64,000 bases of DNA from NCBI GenBank assembly GCA_903870145.1, contig CAIQBO010000016.1, forward strand, positions 1-64,000, in the 5' to 3' direction. Both the position numbers and the translations under genes were made by a program. This document shows, in pieces, positions 26,753 through 38,156 of this stretch. Under the pieces are notes generated by a model. It made no database searches. It was not told the origin of the DNA and saw nothing but the letters and a program-made list of their open reading frames with translations. The first letter of the stretch is position 1. Every line of letters begins with the position of its first letter. The DNA comes from an uncultured Burkholderiales bacterium. GTDB lineage: Bacteria > Pseudomonadota > Gammaproteobacteria > Burkholderiales > Burkholderiaceae_C.

Positions 26753-28819
26753 ATGACAAGCAATTCAGTGCTGATTCTTGCACTCGTTTGCGGACTGATC
26801 GCCGTTTTCTACGGCATTTGGGCCCGAGGATGGATTCTTTCCCAAGACCCTGGAAACGCCAGAATGCAAGAAATTGCAGCAGCCATTCAGGACGGTGCAG
26901 CAGCCTATTTGGCTAGGCAGTACAAAACCATTGCCATTGTGGGGGTCGTGCTAGCGATCTTGATCGGTGTCTTTTTAGACGGCAAAACCGCCGTCGGCTT
27001 TGTCATTGGGGCCGTGCTTTCGGGCGCTTGCGGCTTCATTGGCATGAACATTTCAGTGCGCGCCAATGTACGCACTGCGCAAGCGGCCACCAAAGGCATC
27101 AGCGCTGCACTGGACGTGGCCTTTCGCGGCGGCGCCATCACGGGCATGCTGGTGGTTGGCTTGGGCTTGCTGGGCGTGACGGGTTTTTACTGGTTTTTGG
27201 TGGGCAACGGCAATTTGACGCCCGACATGAAACTGGCCAACTTGCTCAACCCCCTGATCGGGTTTGCCTTTGGTTCTTCCTTGATTTCCATCTTTGCCCG
27301 TCTGGGCGGTGGCATTTTCACCAAGGGCGCTGATGTGGGCGCTGACCTGGTGGGCAAGGTCGAGGTTGGTATTCCAGAAGATGACCCCCGCAACCCTGCG
27401 GTGATTGCTGACAACGTGGGCGACAACGTGGGCGACTGTGCTGGCATGGCCGCTGACTTGTTTGAAACTTATGCAGTGACTTTGATTGCCACCATGGTTT
27501 TAGGTGCCCTGCTGATTGGCAGCGCGCCCACCAGCGCGGTGATCTACCCCTTGGCTTTGGGTGCGGTGTCGATCGTGGCCTCCATCGTGGGCTGCTTTTT
27601 TGTCAAAGCCACACCTGGCATGATCAATGTGATGCCAGCCTTGTACAAAGGCTTGGCAATTGCTGGCATTTTGTCCTTGATCGCGTTTTATTTCGTCACG
27701 GTGGCGATCATGCCTGACAACGCCATCACCGCCACTGGCAGTCAAATGAAGCTGTTTGGCGCATGCGCTGTTGGCTTGTTCTTGACCGCCGCCTTGGTCT
27801 GGGTCACCGAGTACTACACCGGCACGCAATACGCGCCCGTGCAGCACATTGCACAAGCTTCGACCACCGGCCACGGCACCAACATCATTGCGGGCTTGGG
27901 CGTTTCAATGCGCTCGACCGCATGGCCTGTGCTTTTTGTTTGCTTGGCGATCTTGGCCTCTTACAAATTGGCTGGCTTGTACGGCATTGCCGTTGCGGCC
28001 ATGTCGATGTTGTCCATGGCCGGCATTGTGGTGGCTTTGGACGCTTACGGCCCTATCACAGACAACGCTGGCGGCATTGCTGAAATGGCTGAGCTGCCCA
28101 GCAGCGTGCGTGACATCACCGACCCACTGGACGCTGTGGGCAACACCACCAAAGCCGTGACCAAAGGCTACGCGATTGGTTCAGCTGGCTTGGCTTCACT
28201 CGTTTTGTTTGCCGACTACACACACAAACTGGAAACCTACGGCAAAGCCATCAGCTTTGACTTGTCCGACCCCTTGGTGATTGTTGGTTTGTTCATTGGC
28301 GGCTTGATTCCTTACCTCTTTGGCGCCATGGCGATGGAGGCTGTAGGCCGTGCCGCAGGCGCTGTGGTGGTTGAAGTTCGCCGCCAGTTCAGCACCATTC
28401 CAGGCATCATGGACGGCACCGCCAAGCCCGAATACGGCAAAGCTGTAGACATGCTGACCACAGCGGCCATCAAAGAGATGGTGATTCCCAGTTTGCTGCC
28501 TGTGGTGGTTCCTGTGGTGGTGGGTTTGCTGCTGGGCCCCAAGGCCTTGGGCGGCTTGTTGATGGGCACCATCGTGACCGGCTTGTTTGTGGCCATCTCG
28601 ATGTGCACCGGCGGCGGCGCTTGGGACAATGCCAAAAAGTACATTGAAGACGGCCACCACGGCGGCAAAGGCTCTGAGGCGCACAAAGCAGCAGTGACCG
28701 GCGACACCGTGGGCGACCCCTACAAAGACACGGCTGGCCCTGCGATCAACCCATTGATCAAAATCATCAACATTGTGGCGCTCTTGATTGTGCCTTTGGT
28801 GATGCAATTCCACAGTTAA
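26753..28819 (+). CDS. hppA: Proton-translocating membrane pyrophosphatase
   Basis: It couples PPi hydrolysis to H+ export. The 688-residue protein has about 15-16 membrane helices and the catalytic loops [20 protein letters not shown] and [20 protein letters not shown]. The second acidic cluster reads [16 protein letters not shown], and the C-terminal one [20 protein letters not shown] appears as [15 protein letters not shown]. The GNTTKA motif has Lys where K+-dependent enzymes have Ala, predicting a K+-independent H+ pump (established family rule). AAGGAG lies 8 nt before the ATG and may be masked by the leader. Confidence 0.95.
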   Translation: MTSNSVLILALVCGLIAVFYGIWARGWILSQDPGNARMQEIAAAIQDGAAAYLARQYKTIAIVGVVLAILIGVFLDGKTAVGFVIGAVLSGACGFIGMNISVRANVRTAQAATKGISAALDVAFRGGAITGMLVVGLGLLGVTGFYWFLVGNGNLTPDMKLANLLNPLIGFAFGSSLISIFARLGGGIFTKGADVGADLVGKVEVGIPEDDPRNPAVIADNVGDNVGDCAGMAADLFETYAVTLIATMVLGALLIGSAPTSAVIYPLALGAVSIVASIVGCFFVKATPGMINVMPALYKGLAIAGILSLIAFYFVTVAIMPDNAITATGSQMKLFGACAVGLFLTAALVWVTEYYTGTQYAPVQHIAQASTTGHGTNIIAGLGVSMRSTAWPVLFVCLAILASYKLAGLYGIAVAAMSMLSMAGIVVALDAYGPITDNAGGIAEMAELPSSVRDITDPLDAVGNTTKAVTKGYAIGSAGLASLVLFADYTHKLETYGKAISFDLSDPLVIVGLFIGGLIPYLFGAMAMEAVGRAAGAVVVEVRRQFSTIPGIMDGTAKPEYGKAVDMLTTAAIKEMVIPSLLPVVVPVVVGLLLGPKALGGLLMGTIVTGLFVAISMCTGGGAWDNAKKYIEDGHHGGKGSEAHKAAVTGDTVGDPYKDTAGPAINPLIKIINIVALLIVPLVMQFHS

Positions 28820-28843
28820 TCTGCTCCTGAAGCATGGCGCTCC

Positions 28844-28864
28844 TTTGATGTTTGATGTTTGATG
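28844..28864 (+). repeat. Three tandem TTTGATG repeats upstream of vapB
   Basis: TTTGATG occurs three times head to tail, 37 bp before the VapB-like ATG. This is a possible antitoxin operator or part of its promoter region; a slipped-strand expansion is also possible. Confidence 0.5.
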
Positions 28865-28900
28865 TGTTAGCATCATGCATCCAACATGAAGGAGCGTTTC

Positions 28901-29185
28901 ATGCGAACCACCTTAGATATTGCTGACGACGTTTTATTCGCAGCCAAAGAGATTGCGCAGCGCGAAAAAAAGTCACTGGGCTTGATCATCAGCGATTTGG
29001 CGCGGAGTGCCTTTTTAAACGCTTCTGTTGGGGGCGGGGCCAATGCCGGAGCCAACTCCAACGAGCCAGTCACCCCTAAAGTATCTGAGCGTTTGGCCCT
29101 TTATGGAATTCACCCCTTGCCTTCGCGTGGCGACATCGTCAGCAATGAGCTGATCGATCGGTTGCGCGAAGCTGAGAATATTTGA
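28901..29185 (+). CDS. VapB-like ribbon-helix-helix antitoxin
   Basis: The 94-residue protein begins MRTTLDIADDVLFAAKEIAQREKKSLGLII in two pieces: strand (RTTLDI), helix (ADDVLFAAKEIAQRE), turn, helix (LGLIISDLARSAF). This is a ribbon-helix-helix DNA-binding fold. A Gly/Ala/Asn linker leads to a C-terminal toxin-binding tail (GIHPLPSRGDIVSNELIDRL). AAGGAG lies 6 nt before the ATG at 28901; an ATG at 28886 is less likely. The stop overlaps the PIN toxin's start (TGATG). Confidence 0.82.
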   Translation: MRTTLDIADDVLFAAKEIAQREKKSLGLIISDLARSAFLNASVGGGANAGANSNEPVTPKVSERLALYGIHPLPSRGDIVSNELIDRLREAENI

Positions 29186-29613
29186 TGCGGGCGTTGCTGG
29201 ATATCAATGTGCTGATTGCTTTGCACGACCGGGACCACATCCATCACGAGCATGCTGCACTTTGGCTTGAATCCAACATTGGGCATGGATGGGCCAGTTG
29301 CCCGTTGACGCAAAACGGCTGTTTACGCATCATGAGTCAGCCCGGTTACAGCAGCCCAAAACCCTTGGCCCACCTGATTGCAATGCTTCAGGCATCCACC
29401 CATACCGCGTACCACACCATGTGGAGCGAGGACATCAGCCTGTTGGATGACCGAGTTTTCCATCACGCGCGCATGCACAGTCATAGCCAATTGACCGACT
29501 TGTATTTACTGGCATTGGCGGTCAAGAATGGCGGAAGACTGATCAGCTTTGATCAGCGCATTCCCTTGAGCGCGGTGCGGGGTGCGCGCGCTGATCATTG
29601 GGTCAAATTGTAG
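29185..29613 (+). CDS. VapC-like PIN-domain toxin
   Basis: The 142-residue PIN ribonuclease starts MRALLDINVLIALHDRDHIHH with the first catalytic Asp and has HEHAALWLESN, CPLTQNGCLRIMSQPGY and SQLTDLYLLALAVKNGGRLISFD in two parts. The latter supplies the later acidic residues. VapC toxins cut initiator tRNA or rRNA. ATG 29185 overlaps the antitoxin stop by one base; a TTG at 29182 is a less likely start. It is intact in length and motif. Confidence 0.85.
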   Translation: MRALLDINVLIALHDRDHIHHEHAALWLESNIGHGWASCPLTQNGCLRIMSQPGYSSPKPLAHLIAMLQASTHTAYHTMWSEDISLLDDRVFHHARMHSHSQLTDLYLLALAVKNGGRLISFDQRIPLSAVRGARADHWVKL

Positions 29614-29657
29614 AACGTGGGACGCCCATTTCACCCACGGCAAGCAAAGAAGGCACT

Positions 29658-31091
29658 ATGCAACTGAACTTCATCTCCAACCAATCGGTGGCCAGTCAAA
29701 GTGGGCAAAGCTTGCCTGTGATGGACCCCTCAGATGGTCAAATTTTTGACCACATTCAGCGCAGCAATGCGCAAGATATTGACCACGCAGTGCAAGCGGC
29801 CAGGCAATGTTTTCAAGGCCCATGGGCTTTGATCAACGCCGCAGAGCGCGGGCGCTTGCTGATGCAACTGTCGGCCAAGGTGCTAGAACACGCAGAGGAG
29901 TTGAGCGCTTTGGAGCAACGCGACTGCGGTAAACCCACGCAGCAAGCCCGCGCTGATGCGCGCGCCCTGGCACGCTATTTTGAGTTTTATGCAGGTGCAT
30001 GTGACAAGTTTCACGGCCAGACCATTCCCTACCAAAATGGCTACAGCGTCTTGACTTGGCGCGAACCGCACGGCGTGACGGGGCATATCATTCCATGGAA
30101 TTACCCCATGCAAATTTTTGGCCGTAGCGTGGGTGGCGCATTGGCTGCAGGCAATGTCTGCGTGGTCAAGCCCGCAGAAGACGCATGCTTGAGTTTGATA
30201 CGGGTTGCGCAATTGGCTGCTGAGGTGGGCTTTCCCGCAGGTGCCATTAACATCGTCACAGGTTTGGGGCATGAGGTTGGTGATGCACTCGCGCGGCACC
30301 CCGGGGTGGATCACATCAGCTTTACCGGCAGCCCCACAGTGGGCACATTGATTCAGCAAGTGGCAGCTGAGCGCCACTGCCCCGTCACCCTGGAGTTGGG
30401 GGGCAAAAGCCCACAAATTATTTTTGCCGATGCTGACCTCGATGCAGCCATTCCCGTGGTGATCAATGCCATTGTCCAAAATTCTGGGCAAACTTGCAGT
30501 GCAGGCTCGCGCGTGCTGATTGAGCGGGCCATTTATGAACCCCTGCTTGAGCGCTTGGGCCAAGCCTTTTCAAAATTACGCGTGGGCCCTGCCGCCATGG
30601 ATTTGTCTTTGGGTCCGCTGATTCGTGCTTCGCAAAAGCAACGTGTGGAAGGCTTCTTGGCACAGGCCAAAGCCGATGGCATAGCCACCGTGGCGCGTGG
30701 CGTGGTGGTGGACCAAGCGCCTGCCAGTGGCTTTTACCAAGCACCCGTGCTGCTGCGCGACGTGCCCGTAGACCACCGCGTAGCGCAGGAAGAAGTTTTT
30801 GGCCCTGTTCTGTCTGCCATGTGTTTTGAGGGAGAAGATCAAGCGGCAAGCTTGGCCAATGCCACCGAGTTTGGTTTGGTGGCCGGCGTTTGGACGCGCG
30901 ACGGGGCTAGGCAATTTCGCATGGCGCGTCGTTTGCGCAGTGGGCAAGTGTTTATCAACAACTATGGCGCAGGCGGTGGTGTTGAGTTACCCTTTGGTGG
31001 CGTCAAGTCTTCGGGCTATGGGCGTGAAAAAGGTTTGGAAGCCTTGCTAGGTTTTACCACCTTGAAGACCGTGGCCATTTTGCACGGTTAA
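29658..31091 (+). CDS. NAD(P)-dependent aldehyde dehydrogenase
   Basis: The 477-residue ALDH oxidises an aldehyde to its acid. The cofactor region reads GVTGHIIPWNYPMQIFGRSV, then FTGSPTVGTLIQQVAA. The general base Glu lies in LELGGKSPQIIF, the catalytic Cys in QNSGQTCSAGSRVLIE, and the ending is YGREKGLEALLGFTTLK. ATG 29658 follows AAGG and matches family starts; the frame opens 20 codons earlier inside the vapC end. The substrate is unknown: relatives include betaine-, gamma-aminobutyr- and aromatic-aldehyde dehydrogenases. It is followed 57 bp later by an SDR gene, perhaps acting on the same compound. Confidence 0.88.
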   Translation: MQLNFISNQSVASQSGQSLPVMDPSDGQIFDHIQRSNAQDIDHAVQAARQCFQGPWALINAAERGRLLMQLSAKVLEHAEELSALEQRDCGKPTQQARADARALARYFEFYAGACDKFHGQTIPYQNGYSVLTWREPHGVTGHIIPWNYPMQIFGRSVGGALAAGNVCVVKPAEDACLSLIRVAQLAAEVGFPAGAINIVTGLGHEVGDALARHPGVDHISFTGSPTVGTLIQQVAAERHCPVTLELGGKSPQIIFADADLDAAIPVVINAIVQNSGQTCSAGSRVLIERAIYEPLLERLGQAFSKLRVGPAAMDLSLGPLIRASQKQRVEGFLAQAKADGIATVARGVVVDQAPASGFYQAPVLLRDVPVDHRVAQEEVFGPVLSAMCFEGEDQAASLANATEFGLVAGVWTRDGARQFRMARRLRSGQVFINNYGAGGGVELPFGGVKSSGYGREKGLEALLGFTTLKTVAILHG

Positions 31092-31148
31092 GCACCCCCC
31101 TCTTTCAACCAGCCCCGTAAAGTGATTCGATTCAAATGAAGGAATGCT

Positions 31149-31910
31149 ATGAACGTGCAAAATAAAGTCATCATCGTCACCGGTTCAGGTGGCGGCATTG
31201 GCGAAGGTATTGCCAAACATTTGGCCGCGCAGGGCGCCAAGGTTTTGGTCAATGACATCCAAACGCAAGCCGGCCAGCGGGTGGCTACTCAAATCAACGC
31301 CGCAGCCGGCACAGCCGCATTTTTTGCGGCAGATGTGACGCGCACGGCCGATGTGAAAGCCTTGGTGGACGAGGCCGTCAAATTGTGGGGCAAGCTCGAC
31401 GTGATGGTCAACAACGCAGGGTGGACCCACCGCAATCGCCCAGCGCTGGAAGTCAGCGAAGAGGAATTTGACCGCTGCTACGCCGTCAACATGAAAAGCA
31501 TTTACTTGGCCACGGTGCATGCAGTGCCCGTGTTTCGCGCGCATGGCGGTGGCAGCTTTATCAACATTGCATCAACGGCTGGTGTGCGCCCTCGGCCAGG
31601 CCTGACTTGGTACAACGGCTCCAAAGGCGCTGTGATCACCACCAGCAAGTCTTTGGCCGCCGAATTGGGGCCTGACAACATTCGCGTGAACTGCATCAAC
31701 CCCGTGTTCAACCCTGACACTGGTTTGTCTGCTGAATTTGCGGGCGGCCCCGTTGACGACGCCAGGCGCGCCAAGTTTTTATCCAGCATTCCTTTAGGCC
31801 GTTTTTCCACTGCTTTGGATGTGGCCAATGCCGCTTTGTATTTGGCCAGCGACGAGGGCTCGTTCATCAGCGGCGTTTGCATTGAAGTGGACGGCGCACG
31901 GTGCGTTTGA
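31149..31910 (+). CDS. Short-chain dehydrogenase/reductase
   Basis: The 253-residue classical SDR has TGSGGGIGEGIA (cofactor motif, residues about 11-22), NDIQTQA (acidic residue for NAD preference), NNAGWTHRNRP, INIASTAGVRPRP with the catalytic Ser, and WYNGSKGAV (Tyr-x3-Lys). The C-terminal IPLGRFSTALDVANAALYLASDE and GVCIEVDGARCV are standard. GAAGGAA precedes the ATG. It is cotranscribed with the aldehyde dehydrogenase, suggesting an alcohol-aldehyde-acid route, but the substrate is not identifiable. Confidence 0.87.
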   Translation: MNVQNKVIIVTGSGGGIGEGIAKHLAAQGAKVLVNDIQTQAGQRVATQINAAAGTAAFFAADVTRTADVKALVDEAVKLWGKLDVMVNNAGWTHRNRPALEVSEEEFDRCYAVNMKSIYLATVHAVPVFRAHGGGSFINIASTAGVRPRPGLTWYNGSKGAVITTSKSLAAELGPDNIRVNCINPVFNPDTGLSAEFAGGPVDDARRAKFLSSIPLGRFSTALDVANAALYLASDEGSFISGVCIEVDGARCV

Positions 31911-31965
31911 GTCAGCACAAAACCCTGCTCAAGCCTGAGGCATTGGGCTGCGGCACAATCTGAGC

Positions 31966-33117
31966 ATGTCAGATCGCGTCATCCCTTTGGTCAACGAGCT
32001 TCGCGCCAGCTTGGCTGTACCCTCGCCCGCGCTTAGGCCGTGGCAAGCGGGCCCAACGCTTCGCGATGCACTTGAGAGGCCTTTGCATGACCTTCGCATC
32101 AGCGTCACAGACCGGTGTAATTTCAGGTGCAGCTACTGCATGCCCAAAGAAATTTTCAACCCTCAATACACTTATTTACCTCACAGCGCTTTGCTGACGT
32201 TTGAAGAGATCACCCGCGCAGCAAAAAGTTTTGTGGCACTGGGCGTTCAAAAAATCAGGCTTACGGGTGGCGAGCCCTTGCTTCGAAAAAATTTAGAAAC
32301 CTTGATCGCGCAATTGGCTCAGCTCCAAACACCCGAAGGCCGTGCATTGGACATCACCTTGACCACCAATGGCTCACTGCTTGCGCGAAAGGCACAAGCC
32401 CTGAAAGATGCGGGCCTTCAGCGCGTGACAGTCAGCCTGGATGGCTTGGACGACGCCGTGTTCCGGCGCATGAACGATGTCGACTTCCCGGTGACCGATG
32501 TACTCAAAGGCATCGAGGCAGCGCAGCGTGCGGGTTTGGGGCCGATCAAAGTCAACATGGTGGTCAAGCGCGGCACCAACGAGCAAGAAATTTTGCCTAT
32601 GGCGCGCTATTTTCGTGGCACCGGCATCACCTTGCGTTTCATTGAATTCATGGACGTGGGAGCCACCAACGGTTGGCGCATGAACGAAGTTTTGCCCAGT
32701 GCGCAAGTCATAGAGATCCTTCAATCGCAGTTGGCATTGGCGCCTTTGCAAGCCAGCCAGTCGGGTGAGACGGCAGCGCGTTGGGGTTACCTCAACGCAG
32801 CAGGCGAACATGACGCAGCCTTGGGTGAAATCGGCCTCATCAGCAGCGTGACGCAAGCTTTTTGCAAAGACTGCAACCGTGCCCGACTCTCCACCGAAGG
32901 CCAACTTTATTTGTGCTTGTTTGCCTCACAAGGCTATGACCTTCGCCATTATTTAAGGGGCGACATGCCAGACACCGAGCTCACCCAAGCGATTGCCTCC
33001 ATTTGGCAGCACCGCCAAGACCGCTACTCCGAACTGCGCAGCCAGATGCCGGCGAGTTCAGAGCTTGGCGCGCTGGGAGGCGCAAGGCGCGTTGAGATGA
33101 GTTACATCGGAGGCTGA
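31966..33117 (+). CDS. moaA: GTP 3',8-cyclase (molybdenum cofactor synthesis)
   Basis: This radical SAM enzyme starts molybdopterin synthesis from GTP. The 383-residue protein has the [4Fe-4S] motif CNFRCSYC (Cys51, 55, 58), [32 protein letters not shown], and the second cluster site [12 protein letters not shown] with LCLF. It ends in the functional Gly-Gly tail MSYIGG. The N-terminus is about 35 residues longer than E. coli MoaA before the [10 protein letters not shown] core. First of moaA-mobA-moeA, 2 bp ahead of mobA. Confidence 0.96.
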   Translation: MSDRVIPLVNELRASLAVPSPALRPWQAGPTLRDALERPLHDLRISVTDRCNFRCSYCMPKEIFNPQYTYLPHSALLTFEEITRAAKSFVALGVQKIRLTGGEPLLRKNLETLIAQLAQLQTPEGRALDITLTTNGSLLARKAQALKDAGLQRVTVSLDGLDDAVFRRMNDVDFPVTDVLKGIEAAQRAGLGPIKVNMVVKRGTNEQEILPMARYFRGTGITLRFIEFMDVGATNGWRMNEVLPSAQVIEILQSQLALAPLQASQSGETAARWGYLNAAGEHDAALGEIGLISSVTQAFCKDCNRARLSTEGQLYLCLFASQGYDLRHYLRGDMPDTELTQAIASIWQHRQDRYSELRSQMPASSELGALGGARRVEMSYIGG

Positions 33118-33119
33118 GC

Positions 33120-33760
33120 ATGGAGGCACCCTCACCCACAAAGCCAACGCCTTCCACGACAGGGCTCATTTTGGCCGGAGGTCGCGGCGCACGCATGGGC
33201 GGCGCCGACAAGGGTTTGCAAAACTTCAATGGCACGCCTTTGACTTTGCACACTTTGCTTCGACTGCAAATGCAAGAAGGCCCCCCTTTGACTGAAATCA
33301 TGGTCAACGCCAATCGCAATTTATCGGCTTACGAAGCCTTTGGCGCGGCCGTTTGGCCCGACACCATGGACGGTTTTGCAGGCCCTCTGGCAGGGTTTTT
33401 AACGGGCCTAGAGCGCTGCGAAACCGAGCTGCTTTTGACCGTGCCTTGCGACAGCCCCTTGTTCCCACTGAACTTGGTGCAAACGCTGCTGAAGGCCTTA
33501 GAGGCCGAAAATGCTGACATTGCCATGGCCGCAGCGCGCGAGGAAGATGGCACTGTGCGCGCTCAACCTGTTTTTTGTTTGTTGCGCGTGACGCTGCTGG
33601 AGAGTTTGGTCAAATTCATGCACGAAGGTGGCCGAAAAATTGACGCATGGACTGGGCAGCAAAAAACAGTGGTGGTTCCGTTTGATTCTGCGCAAGTCGA
33701 TCCGCGCGCTTTTTTCAACGCCAACACATTGGCACAGTTGCACAGCTTAGAGCAAGCTCC

Positions 33761-33764
<4 letters not shown>
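33120..33764 (+). CDS. mobA: Molybdenum cofactor guanylyltransferase
   Basis: It attaches GMP to molybdopterin to form MGD for DMSO-reductase-family enzymes. The 214-residue protein has the nucleotide-binding GLILAGGRGARMGGADKGLQ split motif near residue 20, NANRNLSAYEAFGAAVWPDT, FAGPLAGFLTGLE and LLTVPCDSPLFP. GGAGG lies 7 nt before the ATG. Its stop overlaps the moeA start (ATGA). Confidence 0.93.
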
Positions 33765-35053
<1,289 letters not shown>

Positions 35054-35066
35054 AGAAGGCCCTCGA

Positions 35067-38000
35067 TCAAGGGTTTGCATGGCCCGCAACCGGCGGTGTG
35101 TCATGCGCCAGTGAGGTGTTGGGGCCAGGGATCGATTTGCGCGCCAGCAAAGAATACATGGTTGGCACTACAAACACTGTGAGCAGGGTGCCAAAGCTCA
35201 TGCCGCCCACAATCACCCAGCCAATTTGAATGCGGCTTTCAGCACCCGCACCTTTGGCCAAGGCCAGAGGCAAAGCCCCCAAAACCATGGCGCCAGTGGT
35301 CATCATGATCGGGCGCAGCCGCTGCGCAGCTGCCTTGATCAGGGCTTGCGTCATCTCCATGCCTTGTCCACGCAATTGGTTAGTGAATTCCACAATCAAA
35401 ATGCCATGCTTGGTAATCAGGCCAACCAATGTGATCAATCCGATTTGCGAGTACACATTGAGCGTTCCACCGGACCACTTCAGCGCCATCAATGCGCCAA
35501 TCATCGACAAGGGCACCGAGAGCATGATGACAAAGGGGTCAATGAAACTTTCAAACTGCGCTGCCAAGACCAAGAAAATAAAGAAGAGCGCCAAAACGAA
35601 AACGACCACCAAAGCGCCCTGCGATTTTCTAAATTCACGGGATGTACCGTTCAAATCTGTGGTGTACCCTGGTTTTAAAATACTGGCGGATGTCGCGTCT
35701 AAAAAATTAAGCGCCTCGCCCAACGCATAGTCAGGCGCCAAGTTGGCGGTGATCGAGACCGATCGACGTTGGCCAAAGTGATTCAACTCTCGCGGTGAAA
35801 CGCTTTCCCGAATTTTGACCAGCGCCGACAAAGGGATCACGGCATCGTTGCGGCCCCTGACATAAATCGAATCAATGTCGGTAGGGGTGTTGCGGCCACT
35901 GTCTTGGGTTTGAACGATCACATCGTATTGCTCAGCATCTCGCTTGTAACGGGTGACCGCGCGGCCGCCCAACATGGTTTCAACCGCCCTGGCAACCACA
36001 TCCACGCCCACCCCCAGTTCAGAAGCTTTCACACGATCGACCTCGATGCGCAACTCCGGCTTGTTCAAGCGCAAGTCGACGTCAGGTGCAATGAAACCCG
36101 GATTTTTAGCGATGGCATCCAACATTTGCCGCGTCACAGCATTCAGGTTCTGGTAACTGTCAGAGGTTTGAATCACATAGTTGATTGGCCGCTCACGAAA
36201 GCCCTGCCCCAACGAGGGTGGCGTAATGGGAAATGCATTGATGCCAGCCAAACCATTGAACTTGGCCTGCAACTCACGTGCAATCTCAAGCGTGGTGCGT
36301 TTGCGCTCGTCCCAGTCAACCGCTCGGTAAATCACAGAGCCTTGAGCCACTGTGGGGTTGCCCAAGTTGGCAAAAATTCGATCAAACTCAGGATACTCTG
36401 CGCCAATTCTTTCGAGTTCTTTGGCGTACTTATCGGTGTAATCCAAAGTTGACCCATCAGGCGCCGTCACGGTGGCCAAAATGGTGCCACGGTCTTCTAA
36501 TGGCGAGAGTTCTTGCTTCATGGTCGGGTACACCAACACAATGGCCGCGGCGCAACCTGCCATGACCAAAAGCACCAGCCAACGGGCCTTGCGCAAGACC
36601 CAAGTCAACAGGCGCTCGTAGGCACTGGCAACAGCCGTTAAGATTTTTTCCATGCCGCTGTCAAAGCGATTGGGGTTGGGGTTGTGCTTGAGCAGCAAAG
36701 AGCTGAGCATCGGCGACAAGGTCAAAGCCACAAACCCAGAAACAATCACCGCACCTGCCAATGCCAAAGCAAATTCGCTGAACAATTTACCCGTGCGCCC
36801 AGGCGTGAAGGCCAAGGGTGCGAACACTGCGGCCAAGGTCATGGTCATGGCCACCACTGCAAAGCCGATTTCTTTGACGCCTTTGATGGCAGCAGAAAAA
36901 GGATCTAACCCCTCTTCAATGTGCCGAAAAATATTTTCCAGCACCACGATGGAATCGTCCACCACCAAGCCGATGGCCAAGACCAAGGCCAGCAGCGTCA
37001 AGGTGTTGATGGTAAAGCCCGCCAAGGCCATCATGGCAAAGGTGCCAATCAGGCTGACCGGAATGGTGATGATGGGAATCATGGAGGCGCGAATCGTGCG
37101 CAAGAAAACAAAAATCACCAAAGCCACCAACACCACGGCCTCAACGATGGTTTGAAAAACGCTTTTGATGGACTTGTCGATAAAGACCGAGTTGTCGTTG
37201 GCCACGTCAATGGTCAAGTCCTGGGGCATATCGGCTTTCAACCGCGGCATCATTTCTCGCACACCTTTGGACAACTCCAAAGGGTTGGCTGTGGCTTGGC
37301 GAATGACCCCCGCCGAAATCGAAACTTTCCCATTCAACCGAACGCGGCTGCGTTCATCTGCGGCGCTTTCTTGGACTTTGGCCACATCGCGAATTTTGAT
37401 GGGAAAGCCGTTGACGTTTCGAATGGTGATGTCGCCAAACTGCCCGGCCTTGATCAAATCAGTTTGTGAGTTCACACTGAACTCGCGTTGCTGCGATTCA
37501 ATTCGGCCCGCGGGCAGTTCCAGATTGTTCCGGCGAATGGCATCTTCCACATCTTGCGCTGTCAATTTGTAGCCTGCCATGCGTTCAGTATCGAGCCACA
37601 CGCGCATGGCGTATTTGCGCTCGCCATAAATGCGCACATCTGCCACACCAGTGACAGTTTGCAAGCGCGGTTTGACCACACGGTTGATCAAATCGTTGAT
37701 TTGCAAAGGCGTCAAGGTGTCACTGGAAAACGCCAACCAAATCACCGGAAATGCATCCGCTTCAACTTTGGCAATCACAGGCTCTTCAATGGCCAAGGGC
37801 AGTCGGCCCCTGACTCTGGATGTGCGGTCACGCACTTCAGCTGCAGCTGTATCTGCATCTTTTTCAAGTCGAAAACGCACCGTGATTTGCGACTGGTCAG
37901 CCCGGCTGATCGAAGTGATCACATCCACCGCGTCAATGCCGGCAATTGAATCCTCTAAGGGCTTGGTGACTTGCGACTCAATCACCTCGGCTGAAGCGCC

Positions 38001-38156
38001 GAGGTATTTCACACTGACGGTGACTGTGGGCTCGTCAATCTTGGGGTATTCACGCAAAGACAAACGGGTAAAACTGACCGAACCGATCAGAAGAATCAGC
38101 AGCGACAAAACCGTGGCGAAAACAGGACGACGAATGGATGTTTCAGCGAGCTGCAT
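35067..38156 (-). CDS. RND (HAE1-type) efflux pump permease
   Basis: The 1029-residue AcrB/MexB-like inner-membrane pump starts IRRPVFATVLSLLILLIGSV (first helix) and REYPKIDEPTVTVSVKYLGAS. It has two large periplasmic loops and 12 helices. Helix 4 contains the proton-relay Asp-Asp (LAIGLVVDDSIVVLENIFRH split) at about residues 405-408. The C-terminal TTGAMVLGALPLALAKGAG and GWVIVGGMSFGTLLTV are typical. Substrate cannot be deduced. It follows its adaptor gene with a 14-bp overlap. No outer-membrane TolC-like gene is adjacent, so a remote one must be used. Confidence 0.93.
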   Translation of the reverse strand: MQLAETSIRRPVFATVLSLLILLIGSVSFTRLSLREYPKIDEPTVTVSVKYLGASAEVIESQVTKPLEDSIAGIDAVDVITSISRADQSQITVRFRLEKDADTAAAEVRDRTSRVRGRLPLAIEEPVIAKVEADAFPVIWLAFSSDTLTPLQINDLINRVVKPRLQTVTGVADVRIYGERKYAMRVWLDTERMAGYKLTAQDVEDAIRRNNLELPAGRIESQQREFSVNSQTDLIKAGQFGDITIRNVNGFPIKIRDVAKVQESAADERSRVRLNGKVSISAGVIRQATANPLELSKGVREMMPRLKADMPQDLTIDVANDNSVFIDKSIKSVFQTIVEAVVLVALVIFVFLRTIRASMIPIITIPVSLIGTFAMMALAGFTINTLTLLALVLAIGLVVDDSIVVLENIFRHIEEGLDPFSAAIKGVKEIGFAVVAMTMTLAAVFAPLAFTPGRTGKLFSEFALALAGAVIVSGFVALTLSPMLSSLLLKHNPNPNRFDSGMEKILTAVASAYERLLTWVLRKARWLVLLVMAGCAAAIVLVYPTMKQELSPLEDRGTILATVTAPDGSTLDYTDKYAKELERIGAEYPEFDRIFANLGNPTVAQGSVIYRAVDWDERKRTTLEIARELQAKFNGLAGINAFPITPPSLGQGFRERPINYVIQTSDSYQNLNAVTRQMLDAIAKNPGFIAPDVDLRLNKPELRIEVDRVKASELGVGVDVVARAVETMLGGRAVTRYKRDAEQYDVIVQTQDSGRNTPTDIDSIYVRGRNDAVIPLSALVKIRESVSPRELNHFGQRRSVSITANLAPDYALGEALNFLDATSASILKPGYTTDLNGTSREFRKSQGALVVVFVLALFFIFLVLAAQFESFIDPFVIMLSVPLSMIGALMALKWSGGTLNVYSQIGLITLVGLITKHGILIVEFTNQLRGQGMEMTQALIKAAAQRLRPIMMTTGAMVLGALPLALAKGAGAESRIQIGWVIVGGMSFGTLLTVFVVPTMYSLLARKSIPGPNTSLAHDTPPVAGHANP

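Noticed and set aside
30463..30849. Frames opposite the aldehyde dehydrogenase gene
   Set aside because: They are antisense to conserved catalytic-domain codons and show no family similarity.
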